A stretch of 64,000 nt of DNA from Salvator merianae (lineage: Eukaryota; Chordata; Lepidosauria; Squamata; Teiidae): the NCBI GenBank assembly GCA_003586115.2, contig QVOM02000092.1, forward strand, positions 398,591 through 462,590, written 5' to 3'. The notes below the pieces were generated by a model. That model was not told the DNA's origin. It saw only the letters and a list, made by a program, of their open reading frames with translations, and made no database searches. Each line of letters starts with the position of its first letter. Position 1 is the stretch's first letter. A program made the position numbers and the translations under genes. Positions 12,030-22,330 of this stretch are shown one piece after another.

Positions 12030-12187
12030 CCTGTGTCTGCCAGCACCTTCTGTTATTGTTCCTGTTCCAAATACCCAGATGTCAACCAAGCACCTGCCTA
12101 CTTCCCTTTGGTTGTTTTGTTTTAATGCTTGGCTAGTATCTGGGCATATGGAATAGGAACAATAATGCAAGGAGCTGGCAGATGGAG
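12030..12187. mobile_element. foldback element or MITE
   Basis: Two imperfect arms of about 60 bases face each other. The left arm includes TCTGCCAGCACC and TATTGTTCCTGTTCC. The right arm contains their inverse, GGAATAGGAACAATA and GGAGCTGGCAGA. The whole block can form one hairpin with a short loop near 12100-12120. No coding capacity. Confidence 0.65.
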
Positions 12188-12272
12188 TTAAGCAATAGCT
12201 ATTATGGGAGACTCCACATTGTTGCCAGATTTCCCATAATAGTGATGTTTCAGGATACTGTCACAATATCCC

Positions 12273-12323
12273 GGAACTATATTGGAATTGCCACAGATGT
12301 GTGTAGCATTCCTAATATAGTCC
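12273..12323. repeat. short hairpin repeat, copy 1 of a pair
   Basis: GGAACTATATTGGAAT faces ATTCCTAATATAGTCC around a short loop. The same core, diverged, is at 18713-18762, so this is a dispersed hairpin element. Confidence 0.55.
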
Positions 12324-13656
12324 TTGGAAAGTTGTCAGGTTTTAACCTGCATCTGAGGCCCCCTAAGTAATTTTCATGGCATTAGGCATACAATTCTGAG
12401 ATGAATTTAGTAGTAAATTTGCCATCTCATTAGATCTTTTCTTCGCTCCTTCCTCCCCACAACTCATTCACATGCATTCTGATCCTTACCTAGGTTCAGA
12501 ATCTCACTCCCATTCCCTGTTCCTTTCTTTTGAGCTAAAGATTTCTTTCCAGTTAAGGGTTTCAATTTCCCTCTTTCAAGTATAAACAAGGGACTTCTTA
12601 AAGGTCTGCATTAGCAATTAAATACTTTCAGCAGACAGACAACTGGAATTCTTAGCTTTTACAATTTTGGTAAAAAGGTTGCCATGGCAATGAGTTCAAT
12701 GCATTTTTGAAAAGGGGTGATTCAATCTGATGAATAGGATGACAAGTAAATTTGGGTGCTATCATGTTGACCTTTGAAGAGAAAACACTACCCTCGCACT
12801 AGTGCTCAAATTTAATATTATAATAAAGACACGGGATGTATTGGTAGCTTGCATTTCCTTTGCTTGCTACACTCCATCCGCTGCTGTAAAACAAAAGATA
12901 ATGTATTCTGTCAAGAGGATGAAATAATGCTGGTAGGTAATAGAGTCTGAAATGTTTACAAACCTATAAATGAGAACTGCTCTATTAATATGAATGAATA
13001 TAATCAAATTCCTGCATGATAATTGCTACATGCATAATATTGCAGAACGTATCTGTTTTTAGTACATTTTTCTGTGGGTTTTATGGCCTACCAAAAAAAC
13101 TTAACAAAACAAAACAAATATTGTTCAAAGGCATTAATTGGAGCAATGCAAAATGATGTTCTTTCACATCCTTTCATTAGTTCATCAGTTACTGGTGCAA
13201 TGAATAACATTTTAACCATATTGTCAGTAGTAAAAACCAGGAAGCATGCAATTTGCATGGGACAAGGGACTTTGCATTTGATGGTTGTTAGATGGTAATC
13301 GAAACAGAATGCCCCTTACAATTTAATAAATTATAAATGTGACATGTTTATACAAATTTCACTGCACACTTCAGGCCCACCCATGAAGGGTCCCCTAATG
13401 GCAGCAAGGATGCATGGAGCAAGTGGTAAGTCATCTGCATCATGTGGTTTACTTGCAAATAAGGAAGCAGAACTGGAAAGAGCCAGGGCTGATAGGGAAA
13501 CTACCTAACTGTTCCTGACCTCTAACTGCCACTCACATTGACAAACAGCAGTTTGGCATATCTGTGCTGTAAAATGTAAGAACGTACATCTGAGGCCACT
13601 AGCCTTGGACACCAACACATGGCTCTGATTAGGGGAGGTATCTAGGATGGAAAGCA
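12324..13656. other. unannotated A+T-rich stretch
   Basis: No gene or firm repeat is seen. Confidence 0.5.
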
Positions 13657-13868
13657 AGGATCACATGCAGTACCAAAAAGGCATCTCTGACAGGACTCAG
13701 AAATGGCTTAGAGATGGTTCTGAGTTGGGATCAGCTTGTCCCTCCCCTTCTCATGAACATTCTAGGCTAGAGAAGGAGGATCAGAGATGGACATGACAGC
13801 CATATGCTGTTGTCTCTGAGACACTTCTGAGATACTCCTATGCTGCTTTATTTGTGTGTGATCACAGC
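13657..13868. mobile_element. TIR element, AAAAAGCATCTCTG family, copy 1
   Basis: Shares with 28755-28973 and 57505-57716 a left block (AAAAAGGCATCTCTGA, then GGCTTAGAGA), a middle block (CCCTTCTC...AACATTCT...GCTAGA) and a right end with an inverted copy of the left (GTGTGATCACAGCC). Non-coding. Confidence 0.65.
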
Positions 13869-14165
13869 CTTGGACAAGCACATAAGGTCTTGGAGGCAGA
13901 GCCTGGAACAGTTCTACTGCACAATGTATAGCAGTAACAGTAAGGACTCTGAGAAGACTTACAAGGATGGACTGGAAATGAAGCCATGTTGTAGTCAGCC
14001 CCAGCAATTCCTGGTGTATTATTTAGCTCTTGTGTTTCTTCCTACCCACCCCACTCTGCACAGGAACAAGGATGGGAGCAGCGCAGGAGTTCTTTCTGCA
14101 GCTTTCCTTTTATGCTGTTTCCACTGTAGGATAAGTATGAATGCCAAACAGAAGTGGGACTCTTT

Positions 14166-14970
14166 GAGTGTTTTTGCACTTTCCACATTAAGAACAGGAT
14201 AACTATTCTGTTCTAATGTGGAACAGACAGCGGCGTAGCTAAACGTCCTGCCCCCCAGGGCGAAGCGGCGGCAGACAAGCGCTAGTGAGGGGGAAGCCCC
14301 GCCCTGCAGCCTCCTACTCCCGCTGCCGCCCCGATGACTGCTGGGTGCCCGTGCGCGCCAGTCGGTGTGCGCGCCAGCCAGCGGGGCGAGCAAGCGTGCC
14401 ATCATGCGTGCGTGTGGGCGGGGCGAGCGAGCATGCCGCCATGTGGGCGGGGCGAGCGAGCAAGCCGGTGAAGTGGCAAACCGGCAGCCGAGCGGGCGGG
14501 CCCAGCGCACCGGCAGGTGCCGCCCCGGACAACACGCCACCTGGGGTGGAACGCCCCCCTGCCCCCCTTGCTATGCCACTGGGAACAGACCATGCAGTGC
14601 AGGCATTGTCCACACTGTGGGGCCCTGGACTGAAACAGCAGCAGGATATCAGCATTCACACTGTGTATTCTGTTCCTGATCTTCAACATGACAATGGCTG
14701 GGAAGCATCTGGCTGCTGTAATTGTGCAGACACAGACACAGCACACTGCATGGCCATGTATTCACACCTGGAAGTGGCTGTGAATGCACTTGACTAGGAC
14801 CAGGCTATCTGCTCCCAGTCAAGTTATGGAGCACAATTTAGTACTCTACAGTTAACCATGATCAGGAGCAGCTGTAGGCTGCTCCCAGTCATGTGGGCCA
14901 CTGTGTGGTGCAGATGCGCTTGCCTAGTAAGTGTACAAATGCTTAGTAGGCAAGAAGTGTGAACAGGGTC
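14166..14970. mobile_element. TIR element, 'GGCC' superfamily, subfamily B, with nested hAT
   Basis: Flanked by TTT on both sides. The left end GAGTGTTTTTGCACTTTCC and the right end AAGTGTGAACAGGGTC are imperfect inverted copies. The interior after 14590 (TCCACACTG, GGGAAGCATCTGGCTGCTG, GGAGCACAATTTA) matches 58032-58534. The subterminal palindrome AGAACAGGATAA...TTCTGTTCTAA at 14190-14218 recurs at 38553-38590 and 47268-47303. An hAT-type element sits inside it. Confidence 0.7.
14228..14581. mobile_element. non-autonomous hAT-type element, CAGTGGCGTAGC family, copy 1
   Basis: Exact 8-bp target duplication GGAACAGA at 14220-14227 and 14582-14589. Ends are CAGCGGCGTAGC and GCTATGCCACTG, imperfect inverted copies. 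The interior is strikingly G+C-rich (repeats of GGGCGGGGCGAGCGAGC type). The 8-bp duplication and CAGTG-like ends point to hAT. The long reading frames across it are products of base composition, not genes. It lies inside the element at 14166-14970 and is therefore younger. Confidence 0.88.
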
Positions 14971-14973
14971 TTT

Positions 14974-15479
14974 GCCTGTCTAACTCCCTGAACAATAGGT
15001 AAGTCACAGTAAGCAGACAAGTGAATGGAGTTTTAAAATGACTTATCTGGGAATAAGTCCCATTGAATCAGGGGCAAGTACCTTTTTGCTTTATAGTAAG
15101 GCTGTATTGATAACACATGTGAGGGCTAACCATGCTAAGAGAAGAGCAAGTAAAGAAAACATTTCGTTTAATCTATGGCTTATTCAATAGATATCATTAT
15201 GTCTGTAAAAATTTCTGTATGTGTAGATTTTCACTTCCTGGTATTGTAAAGATGCATTAAGCAAAGCATTTACCAGCCTATATTATTGCTCCAGGAAGAA
15301 ACATGACAGAAAAAAAAGGAAAATATTTTTACACAATATACAGCTAAACTTTGGAATACACTGACATAATATGTGACCACCAATTTGGATGGTTTCAATA
15401 AAAATTTGAACCAATTCAGAGAAGTTTGCCCTGATGGCATTGTGACTACCTCTGGTAGTATGAGACAATATACCTCTGA
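14974..15479. other. unannotated stretch
   Basis: No recognised gene. The frame at 15270-15545 (minus) is hydrophobic but has no family resemblance and looks like chance. Confidence 0.45.
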
Positions 15480-15571
15480 GGCTGCATCCAGATGTTGCTT
15501 ACTTATTCCACTATATTTGGATATTCCAGAATAAAGTATGGACATTCTAGAAGCAATGTCTGATTGCAGCC
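15480..15571. mobile_element. palindromic MITE, GGCTGCATCCAGATG family, copy 2 (internally deleted)
   Basis: Left arm GGCTGCATCCAGATG...TATATTTGGATATTCC; right end CTGATTGCAGCC. CTGAG occurs directly on both outer sides (15476-15480 and 15571-15575), which may be the target duplication. Confidence 0.65.
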
Positions 15572-15660
15572 TGAGGGCCAGCTCCTGGGAGACTATGAGC
15601 AGAGCAAGGTGTGTACTTGTACTCTACCTCTTGACTTCCATATGCAACTGACTGTCAGTT

Positions 15661-15727
15661 TAAGAGCACGTTGCTAGACTAGATGGACTACAGGACGCAT
15701 CCTGTGGAACATTTCTATGTTCTTGTG
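15661..15727 (+). mobile_element. 3' end of an L3/CR1-like LINE (fragment)
   Basis: TTGCTAGACTAGATGGAC ... TTTCTATGTTCTTGTG is the plus-strand version of the 3' terminus seen inverted at 50905 (TAGTCCAGC..., CATAAGAACATAAG). Confidence 0.6.
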
Positions 15728-15734
15728 TACTTAA

Positions 15735-16162
15735 GGTTGTTTCTACACTTACCTTGCTGACTTGCTACCTTACCTCGCAGGACTGTGCCAGGCTGGAGCA
15801 CTTCCAGAAACTGGATCACTCCTTCACTTGAAAGGCTGTTTTGGAACAGCCCCTGCACTGGCTCTGAAGATTGCCCAATTTTCAGTGCCAGTTTCCAGGT
15901 CCTCTGATAGCTAGGCACTAAGGTTCCTGGTCTTGGAGCCTTGAGAGGACCCATTTTGGTGGTGTAATTGGTGTGCTGCCAAAATGGGTTCCCCTGCTAA
16001 ACCAGAACAGGGAGGCATGCACTCTTCTGCACACCTCCCTACTACGTTCCATAGTGCCTTGGACAATTTCTACTAGCAGAAGGTAGAACCTCTCCATAAA
16101 CCTCACCACCATGTGGAAGGGCCACTTGCTGACAAGATTTAAAGGTATGCATGGAAAGGCCC
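15735..16162. mobile_element. TIR element, 'GGCC' superfamily, subfamily C
   Basis: Exact 3-bp flank TAA on both sides (15732-15734 and 16163-16165). Left end GGTTGTTTCTACACTTACC; right end reverse-complemented GGGCCTTTCCATGCATACC. Interior block GGACCCATTTTGGTGGTG is shared with 76-462. No coding capacity. Confidence 0.72.
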
Positions 16163-16412
16163 TAAGTTTATTTAACAGTGGATTGGATGATACTAGGCAT
16201 TAACTTTCAAGTACCTATTATTGTCTTTGCAAGGTTTAAGCAATCTTTTAAATATTTTCTTACACTTGAAAATTAGCAAACACTGCTGCTGTTTCTGTTT
16301 CAAACTGCTACTCTTCTTACTTTTACTGTTATTATTTTATTGTTTCTAGTTTCAGCTAGAAAACTGGAGGTAGCTGCTCAGTGTCAAGAGGGAGAGACTT
16401 GTTTCATCAAGC

Positions 16413-16857
16413 CAGTGGCGTAGCTACTTGTTCCGCCACCCGGGGCGGACCAAACGGCGGCAGCTGAGGAGGCCGCCCCGCCCCGCCCTGCAGGACGCCC
16501 CGCCCTGCAGCTGCCTTCTCCCGCTGCCGCCTGATGATGGCCGCGCGCGCGCACGCTAACAGGCAGGTGAGCGAGCGGCGAGCGAGCGGCGGGCGGCACG
16601 GTGGGCGAGCGCGGCGAGCGAGCGGCGGGCGGCACGGTGGGCGAGCGCGGCGAGCGAGCGGCGGGCGGGGCGAGCGCGGCGAGCGAGCGGCGGGCGGGGC
16701 GAGCGCGGCGAGCGAGCGTACCGGTAAGCCAACTAAAGGCGAACCGGACGCAGGGCGGGCGGGAGGGCCCAAGTCAAAGGCGGCGGCCGCCGCCGCCCCC
16801 AACAAGGCGCCACCCAGTGCGCACCGCCACCCGCGCCCCCCCCTTGCTACGCCAGTG
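16413..16857. mobile_element. non-autonomous hAT-type element, CAGTGGCGTAGC family, copy 2
   Basis: Exact 8-bp target duplication CATCAAGC at 16405-16412 and 16858-16865. Ends CAGTGGCGTAGC and GCTACGCCAGTG. Very G+C-rich throughout, with an internal minisatellite at about 16570-16718. Frames such as 16407-16805 (minus) encode Arg/Ala/Pro-rich low-complexity peptide in several frames at once and are not genes. Confidence 0.92.
16570..16718. repeat. G+C-rich minisatellite inside hAT copy 2
   Basis: Units starting GCGAGCGAGCGGCGGGCGG repeat in tandem: two of about 36 bases with a GCACGGTGG insert, then two of about 29 bases without it. The change in unit length suggests expansion by slippage after an internal deletion. 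Confidence 0.8.
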
Positions 16858-16865
16858 CATCAAGC

Positions 16866-18130
16866 AAACCAAGTTTCAATTTAAAGCCCAGTTTCGCATG
16901 ATGAAAAATGCTCAAATAGGTTACTCCTACCCCTTGTACACCACCCCAGCAACACAGTTTTGTCAGCCAATTGAATGTTTGTCTGTGTCTTAAAATAACA
17001 ACAGTTGCTTCACTTGGCTTATGCTTGGTCAATTCTAATATTACAGATGCCTTTAAAATGATCTCTAAAGTGAATTTGAATGACTGTTTTCGTTCACACA
17101 CTCAACTGAATGTGCATTTTTGTGGTCATCACATAATGGGATTGCAAAGGGTGTATGGTGTGCCAATGAACTCTGCTGTGACACTGCTTAATATTAATGA
17201 CAATAATTTAAGGGGCTATATATACACACATGAACTATATTAAGTATAGAACTAACAAAACCAGCAGTGTGTGCGTGAATGAGAACTGATTCTGTCAAGT
17301 GAGTTAAAGGTTCACCTATGATCTCATTAGCCGCTATATCACTAGTTACAACAAATGCTAAGTATGGAACCTTTTAAAACAAGTTTAATCCACCATGGTT
17401 AATGCATTCATGATAAGGAAATTTTCCTGCCTAAGCTGGCTTTCAGGATACTGAAGCAACCATTAGAAATTTCTGTGGTGAAGCCTAGACAACAAGCCTT
17501 GCTTCTCACACCATTTTTTTTACAACTTTAACTAAAGTTTCTTTTATAAAGACAATATCTATAAATGTTTAAATAAATGTTTATCTTCCATTTCACAAAA
17601 CCAGACTGCTGGAACAAATATGCTTCAGAATATGTTATTTTCAGTGTAAAATGTTATAAGAGACAAACAGATTTTTTTGCATTTTAATCAATTTCGATAA
17701 ATTGCATAGCACATTACAAAACTGAAATTACATCTATTTTAAGAAGTGCCAGATTGTCCATACATGCTGCACTTCCAAACATTCAATATATTGCATTTAA
17801 TGAATGTTCATTTCTTCCTTTAATCTTAAGCTAAAGGAGGAGAAGAAGCAGTTCAGATTTTCTTGCTCTGAAATCATGCGGCAGATAGATTAATTACTGA
17901 TGAATGCGTTAATATTAATTTTGCACCCATCACTATGGCATGCAAAAGATCTTGTTGCTGATCCTGTCTTCACCAAGGACAGCTGAAGAAAAACTTCATT
18001 GTTAGTCAGTGAAGACAATGCGTTGGTGGTTTTACTCAATATGCAACATCCTTCTATGATATGAAGTGCTTTGTATGTATGCCATGGGTTGTTCCAGAAC
18101 TCCTTCTACAAGAAAGTTACAACAGTATTA
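16866..18130. other. unannotated A+T-rich stretch
   Basis: No gene or firm repeat is seen. Confidence 0.5.
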
Positions 18131-18388
18131 GGATGGATTCGCACTTAACAGCTTAGTATGGTACAACAAGACCCAGTGTGCCAGTGGCCATCCACATTTT
18201 GAGTGCTGGAAAAACCCCATAGGAGTCCAACAGCATGCAGTGGGGATGAGCAGGGCAGGCCATATTGCCATGGCAACATGTGAGGCAACATTCAGCATGC
18301 TCTTGGGCAATGCCATACCCAAGAGCCACAGCCATACCACCGTGCCCACTCATGTTTCATGCTAAGGAATACTCCTAGCTAAAGGCCC
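18131..18388. mobile_element. probable TIR element, 'GGCC' superfamily, subfamily B (degraded)
   Basis: Left end GGATGGATTCGCACTTAAC resembles the superfamily terminus; the right end reads CTAGCTAAAGGCCC. Interior GGCCATCCACATTTTGAGTG matches the block near 20150-20180 in the element at 19837. No clear target duplication. Confidence 0.5.
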
Positions 18389-18712
18389 AGACAACAAGAA
18401 CTTTCCCTGCAAAGCATGGCCTCCTGGGAACTGCTGTATCCAGGGGATGCCACATTCCCCAGCTGAAGCTAGCATGAGCAAATTGGAGCATGTAGAAACT
18501 ATGTAAAAGCCTATTCATGTCGATAACGTCTACAGTTGCATAGATTTGTGTAGGGATAAGATTCTACCATTTGCCTCTACATCTTCTTCTACGCAGCCTC
18601 ACAAAATCAAAGGTTTCATATTAGCATGGTTTTTGCTCTGCTTTGCTTTAATGCTATTGAAATTAGGTAGATACTTTTGGGATGCCTCCAGACACAGGAC
18701 TATATTTTCCCT

Positions 18713-18762
18713 GGACTATATTAGGAATGGCAGATGTAATTGCAGCATTCCCAATATAGTTC
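18713..18762. repeat. short hairpin repeat, copy 2 of a pair
   Basis: GGACTATATTAGGAAT faces ATTCCCAATATAGTTC; the partner is at 12273-12323. Confidence 0.55.
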
Positions 18763-19833
18763 TGAGTTAATGAAACAATAACCCCTAATAGCGATGTTTA
18801 CATCCATGCCTGCCAGCCCTTTTTGTTATAATCTTACTTGGTGTCATCAGAAGACCAGTGCACAAAAAAACCCCAAAAGTAAATAAGTGGGCACTTGACT
18901 GGTTTCCAGAAAGTTCCAAGCTAGTTTAGAACAAAGCAGGCCAGCAGACACAGAGGTAGGACTAGGATTGCTCCTCACACCTGGTGAGGGGCAGCGAGAG
19001 GCAATTACAGGAATTTTTTAGATCCCAGGAGGCAGCCCCAGATTTATCAAGTGGGAAGCTTTGAAGGGGCAGACACAGCGCCTAGTCAGGCAACACTTCC
19101 ATGGAATGCACTCTACTGGAGTTAGAGGAATTGATTAATTACAGGAGTGCCAATGGCTGCTTTTACACTTTCTTCTTTTCCAAAGCAAAGTACCCAAGAA
19201 GTTCCAGACAAATATGCTAACTAATCACATCCTACAGAAGCACTCTTTGGCAACTTCCACACTGAGCGTGCTGCTGTGAAAAAATGGAGCTTGCTTCCTA
19301 GTCTGAATCAAGCAATTTGGGTCAGGAATGGAGAGGCAGTAGAAAGCGTGCCAGCAGCTGTCCACATGAGGCTGGGTAACAGCCTCTGAAGTTGCAGATC
19401 AGGAGGATTTTTGAGGCATGCCACAAACATTTCTAGGGCCATTTCCAGAGCTTGGCAAAATGCCACTGGACTTCGCACATCCCTTCGGCCAATCTACAGC
19501 TGGGGAAAACTTCTGAGGTCTTGCTAGTGAAATTTTTGTGCCAGGGACCACTTCAAACTCAAGGCACCTGAAGTTAGACTGGCCTACCAAGTAGATGATG
19601 CATTCACACCAGCAGCTAGCCCAGTCTACAAGGATCATGTGGAAATTCCATATGTGATCCAGCAAAAGAACCTAAAGGTATGAAACAGTTTTCCAGTTCA
19701 CATGCCATTCTTCAATGTGCATGTCATTGCCCAATCATTTCAACAAGGTGTTAAAATATCCTAAAGTTGCCAACTCACCTTTCCATTAGTTAGTCTGAAG
19801 AAGAATGCCTAGCTTGGAATTAGATGCATTCAC
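18763..19833. other. unannotated stretch
   Basis: No gene or recognised repeat is seen. Confidence 0.45.
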
Positions 19834-19836
19834 TAA

Positions 19837-20254
19837 GGGCATGTTTGCACTGGTCTGCTAGTGAGCTTCCAGACTCTCACTGGACAGGCCGTCCATGTGG
19901 CCCCACTGCCACAGCATCCAAGTGCATCTACAGCCACTTCTGGATGCTACTATCTGTGGACAACAAAAACATTGTCCACAGCTTGACTGGGAGCAGCTGG
20001 ATGGCTCCCGGTCTGTAGTGTTTGTGCCCTCTTCCAGATGTGAACTTTGCGAGTGGGCAGTGCAGCTGCGGTTGAGCAGTTGGGCACCACATCTTGATCA
20101 CCATGGCAACTACCAAACATGTCTGTGGCTGCTGTCATGGCAGTTGTCCCAACCATCCACACTTTGAGTGTGGATGGCCACCATGCCGCTGGGTCTTTTC
20201 TAGCCTAGAATGGTATTGGTATACCATTCTAAGCTGTAAAGTGCAAACAGGCCC
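19837..20254. mobile_element. TIR element, 'GGCC' superfamily, subfamily B
   Basis: Left end GGGCATGTTTGCACTGG; right end AAAGTGCAAACAGGCCC. Flanks TAA and TTA, a possible decayed 3-bp duplication. A near-palindrome (AGAATGGTATTGGTATACCATTCT) stands just inside the right end, at the place where other copies carry the AACAGGATAA palindrome. Overlapping frames on both strands have no domain. Confidence 0.75.
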
Positions 20255-20257
20255 TTA

Positions 20258-20967
20258 GATTGCAGCATTTCCATGATTGCTAGTTTAGAAAAAGTGTCCA
20301 CGTGCATTGTTTAATATCTAGTTGGTCATCTTATGGTGTTGGCTTAAGCCTTCTTCTCCTTACTCCAAAAAACAAACACAGAGAGTCACTGGACTGTTGA
20401 AAATAATTGAACAATCTCAAATGTGCATAAAGTTCTTAGACCCCTTTTATTGTACACAGTCTGCATCCCTGAATAATTAGTTATATCTATTACTTCCCCC
20501 CACTCCAGTGCATTTAAATGTATACAACACATGTGACTGTATTTACTGGTCCAGTGACTCATGAAGATTGGGTTCAATAAATAAACCTTGAAGAAAAGAC
20601 AGAGAAGTAATGTCTACCCTGGGCTTCTTTTGTAGAAAGTATTGTACAGGTTTTAAAACTCCACAACCCATTTCCTTGTATTTATTCAGACAATGGTGTC
20701 CTTTGCCGAGAAGCAATCAGTTGTGTTTCATGGCTGTGATTTCTCTTCAACATGGAAATAATTTGCTCCTAAAGCAAACACTAATTTCTATTTCAACAGA
20801 TGGAAAGCAAAATTACCTGCCCCCTTGGTAGAAAATGGTTACAAAGCACATTGAAAAGATTACTTTTTAAATAAGCCTAAAGCCCCAGGTCAATGACAAA
20901 TATTGGAATGCCTTTATCTGCTCTCTCTGCAGAGATAAAGGCTGTTCTACAGCAGAAAATGCACTAA
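20258..20967. other. unannotated stretch
   Basis: No gene or recognised repeat is seen. Confidence 0.45.
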
Positions 20968-21447
20968 GGACCTCCCTTTTGCAAGTTAATGTGGAATACG
21001 GGAGGCCCCAACCACTGCTGGTATGCGCCGTTCTCACAGGGTAGACTGTAATCCAGATCAGGTGGTCCCTGATCTGGATTAATGGTAGTCCTCAACATTG
21101 AAGACTGCCAGCATAACAGCTCAGCCCAGTCCACATCAAAACATACATAAGGCACATCTTCATTTTCTGAACTATCAGGGAACCCATTCAGCAGCACATC
21201 AAAGTGGTCTACTGAAATAGGTCCCTCAGAGGCTCTGAGGCTAGGAACTTTTATTTCTAGCCATTAATGCCCTTGGAGACTGGCCCTGAAGCTCAGGCCA
21301 GCTTCGGCACTGGTGTGGGGCTGGTCTGGACCAGTATCCTCATGAAGATGGCACTGTTCCAGTCCATGCCTTGCTGTGAACTGGCCCAGCAGGCCTTATT
21401 GGCTCAGACCCACTGGGCTAGATCACAGCCAGGTGTACAGAAAGGCC
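20968..21447. mobile_element. probable TIR element, 'GGCC' superfamily, subfamily C
   Basis: Right end GGTGTACAGAAAGGCC is typical. The left end (GGACCTCCCTTTTGCAAG) is weaker. Interior GGGAACCCATTCAGCAGCACA and the CTCTGAGGCTAGGAA block match the element at 46296. Confidence 0.55.
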
Positions 21448-21896
21448 TTCAGTTTCCTAGTAGATTTTAGCTTACCCAATGCCAGGTTAAGGAGATTTTG
21501 CTTCTACTTAAGAACAATTAAACTATTGTTGAAATTCAATTTTTTCATATATAAAAGGATGCAACCAATGTTTGAAACCACTGAACAGAATTCAACTGCC
21601 CTGCTGAAGAAACCTTATGGGAAAGACCAGTGAGTAGTCTCAGACACACTTGAAACTTGTTGACGTGTCTGTTGCCACTCCATATTTACATTGCTCCATA
21701 CTTGCTATTAAGGTTTGACCTTGAATTGCAATAAATGATCCAACAAAATATGGTGTTTTAGGTATCAAAACATTTTACATCCCTGTGCAAAAAATGCCTG
21801 AGAATTCTGTTTTCAGTGCCAAAGCAACTTGGAGAGCATGGTAATAGTTTGCCACTTAGGCAAAAAGTACCAGACTGGAAAGCATGAGAAAAAATT

Positions 21897-21958
21897 CACT
21901 CGGGAATGGGTCTCTTACAGGTGTTGTCACTCGGGAATGGGTCTCTTACAGGTGTTGT
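21897..21958. repeat. exact 31-bp tandem duplication
   Basis: A 31-base unit beginning CACTCGGGAATGGGTC occurs twice with no differences (21897-21927 and 21928-21958). Perfect identity suggests a recent event or an assembly artefact. Confidence 0.95.
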
Positions 21959-22241
21959 TACTATGTGGTCTGCCAGAAGAAGAAGAATTAGTGCATCTCC
22001 CTCAATAAAGTTGTGCTGTGACATTAAAAACAGAAGGAAACCCTCTGCTGGTGGTGTCGTCATCTTCAGGGGTTGAAAGGATGGCAACACATGAAACAAC
22101 CCTCTTGGTGGTAGTGCAAAATATAGAGAAAACCTGTACATCACAAGTGTGTTAGTAATTTTCAGTAATATCAAGTAATTTTCAGTGTCACCTTAAGAGG
22201 CATCTTTTTTCCTAGTCTCTTTGTTATTAAATGAACCCAGA

Positions 22242-22330
22242 AATACAATTTTTAAAAGGATATCCTGATCAGAAGAAAGGGAACTGACTTCTGAGAAAGG
22301 CCTATATAGGTGAATTGGCTTCAAATGGCC
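22242..22330. repeat. dispersed repeat, copy 1 of a pair
   Basis: Shares with 61441-61523 the blocks AGAAAGGGAACTGACTT, TGAGAAAGG and CTATATAG-TGAATTG in the same order and spacing. Family unknown. Confidence 0.65.

Noticed and set aside
14019..14797. Long overlapping reading frames in the G+C-rich block
   Set aside because: Open in several frames on both strands, Arg/Ala/Gly/Pro-rich, inside an hAT element with exact target duplications; an effect of base composition.
16384..16993. Arg/Ala-rich frames and an apparent CpG island
   Set aside because: The G+C-rich DNA is bounded precisely by TIRs and CATCAAGC duplications, so it is a transposon and not a host promoter.
21897..21958. Possible CRISPR-like direct repeat
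   Set aside because: Only two units with no spacer, and the genome is vertebrate.
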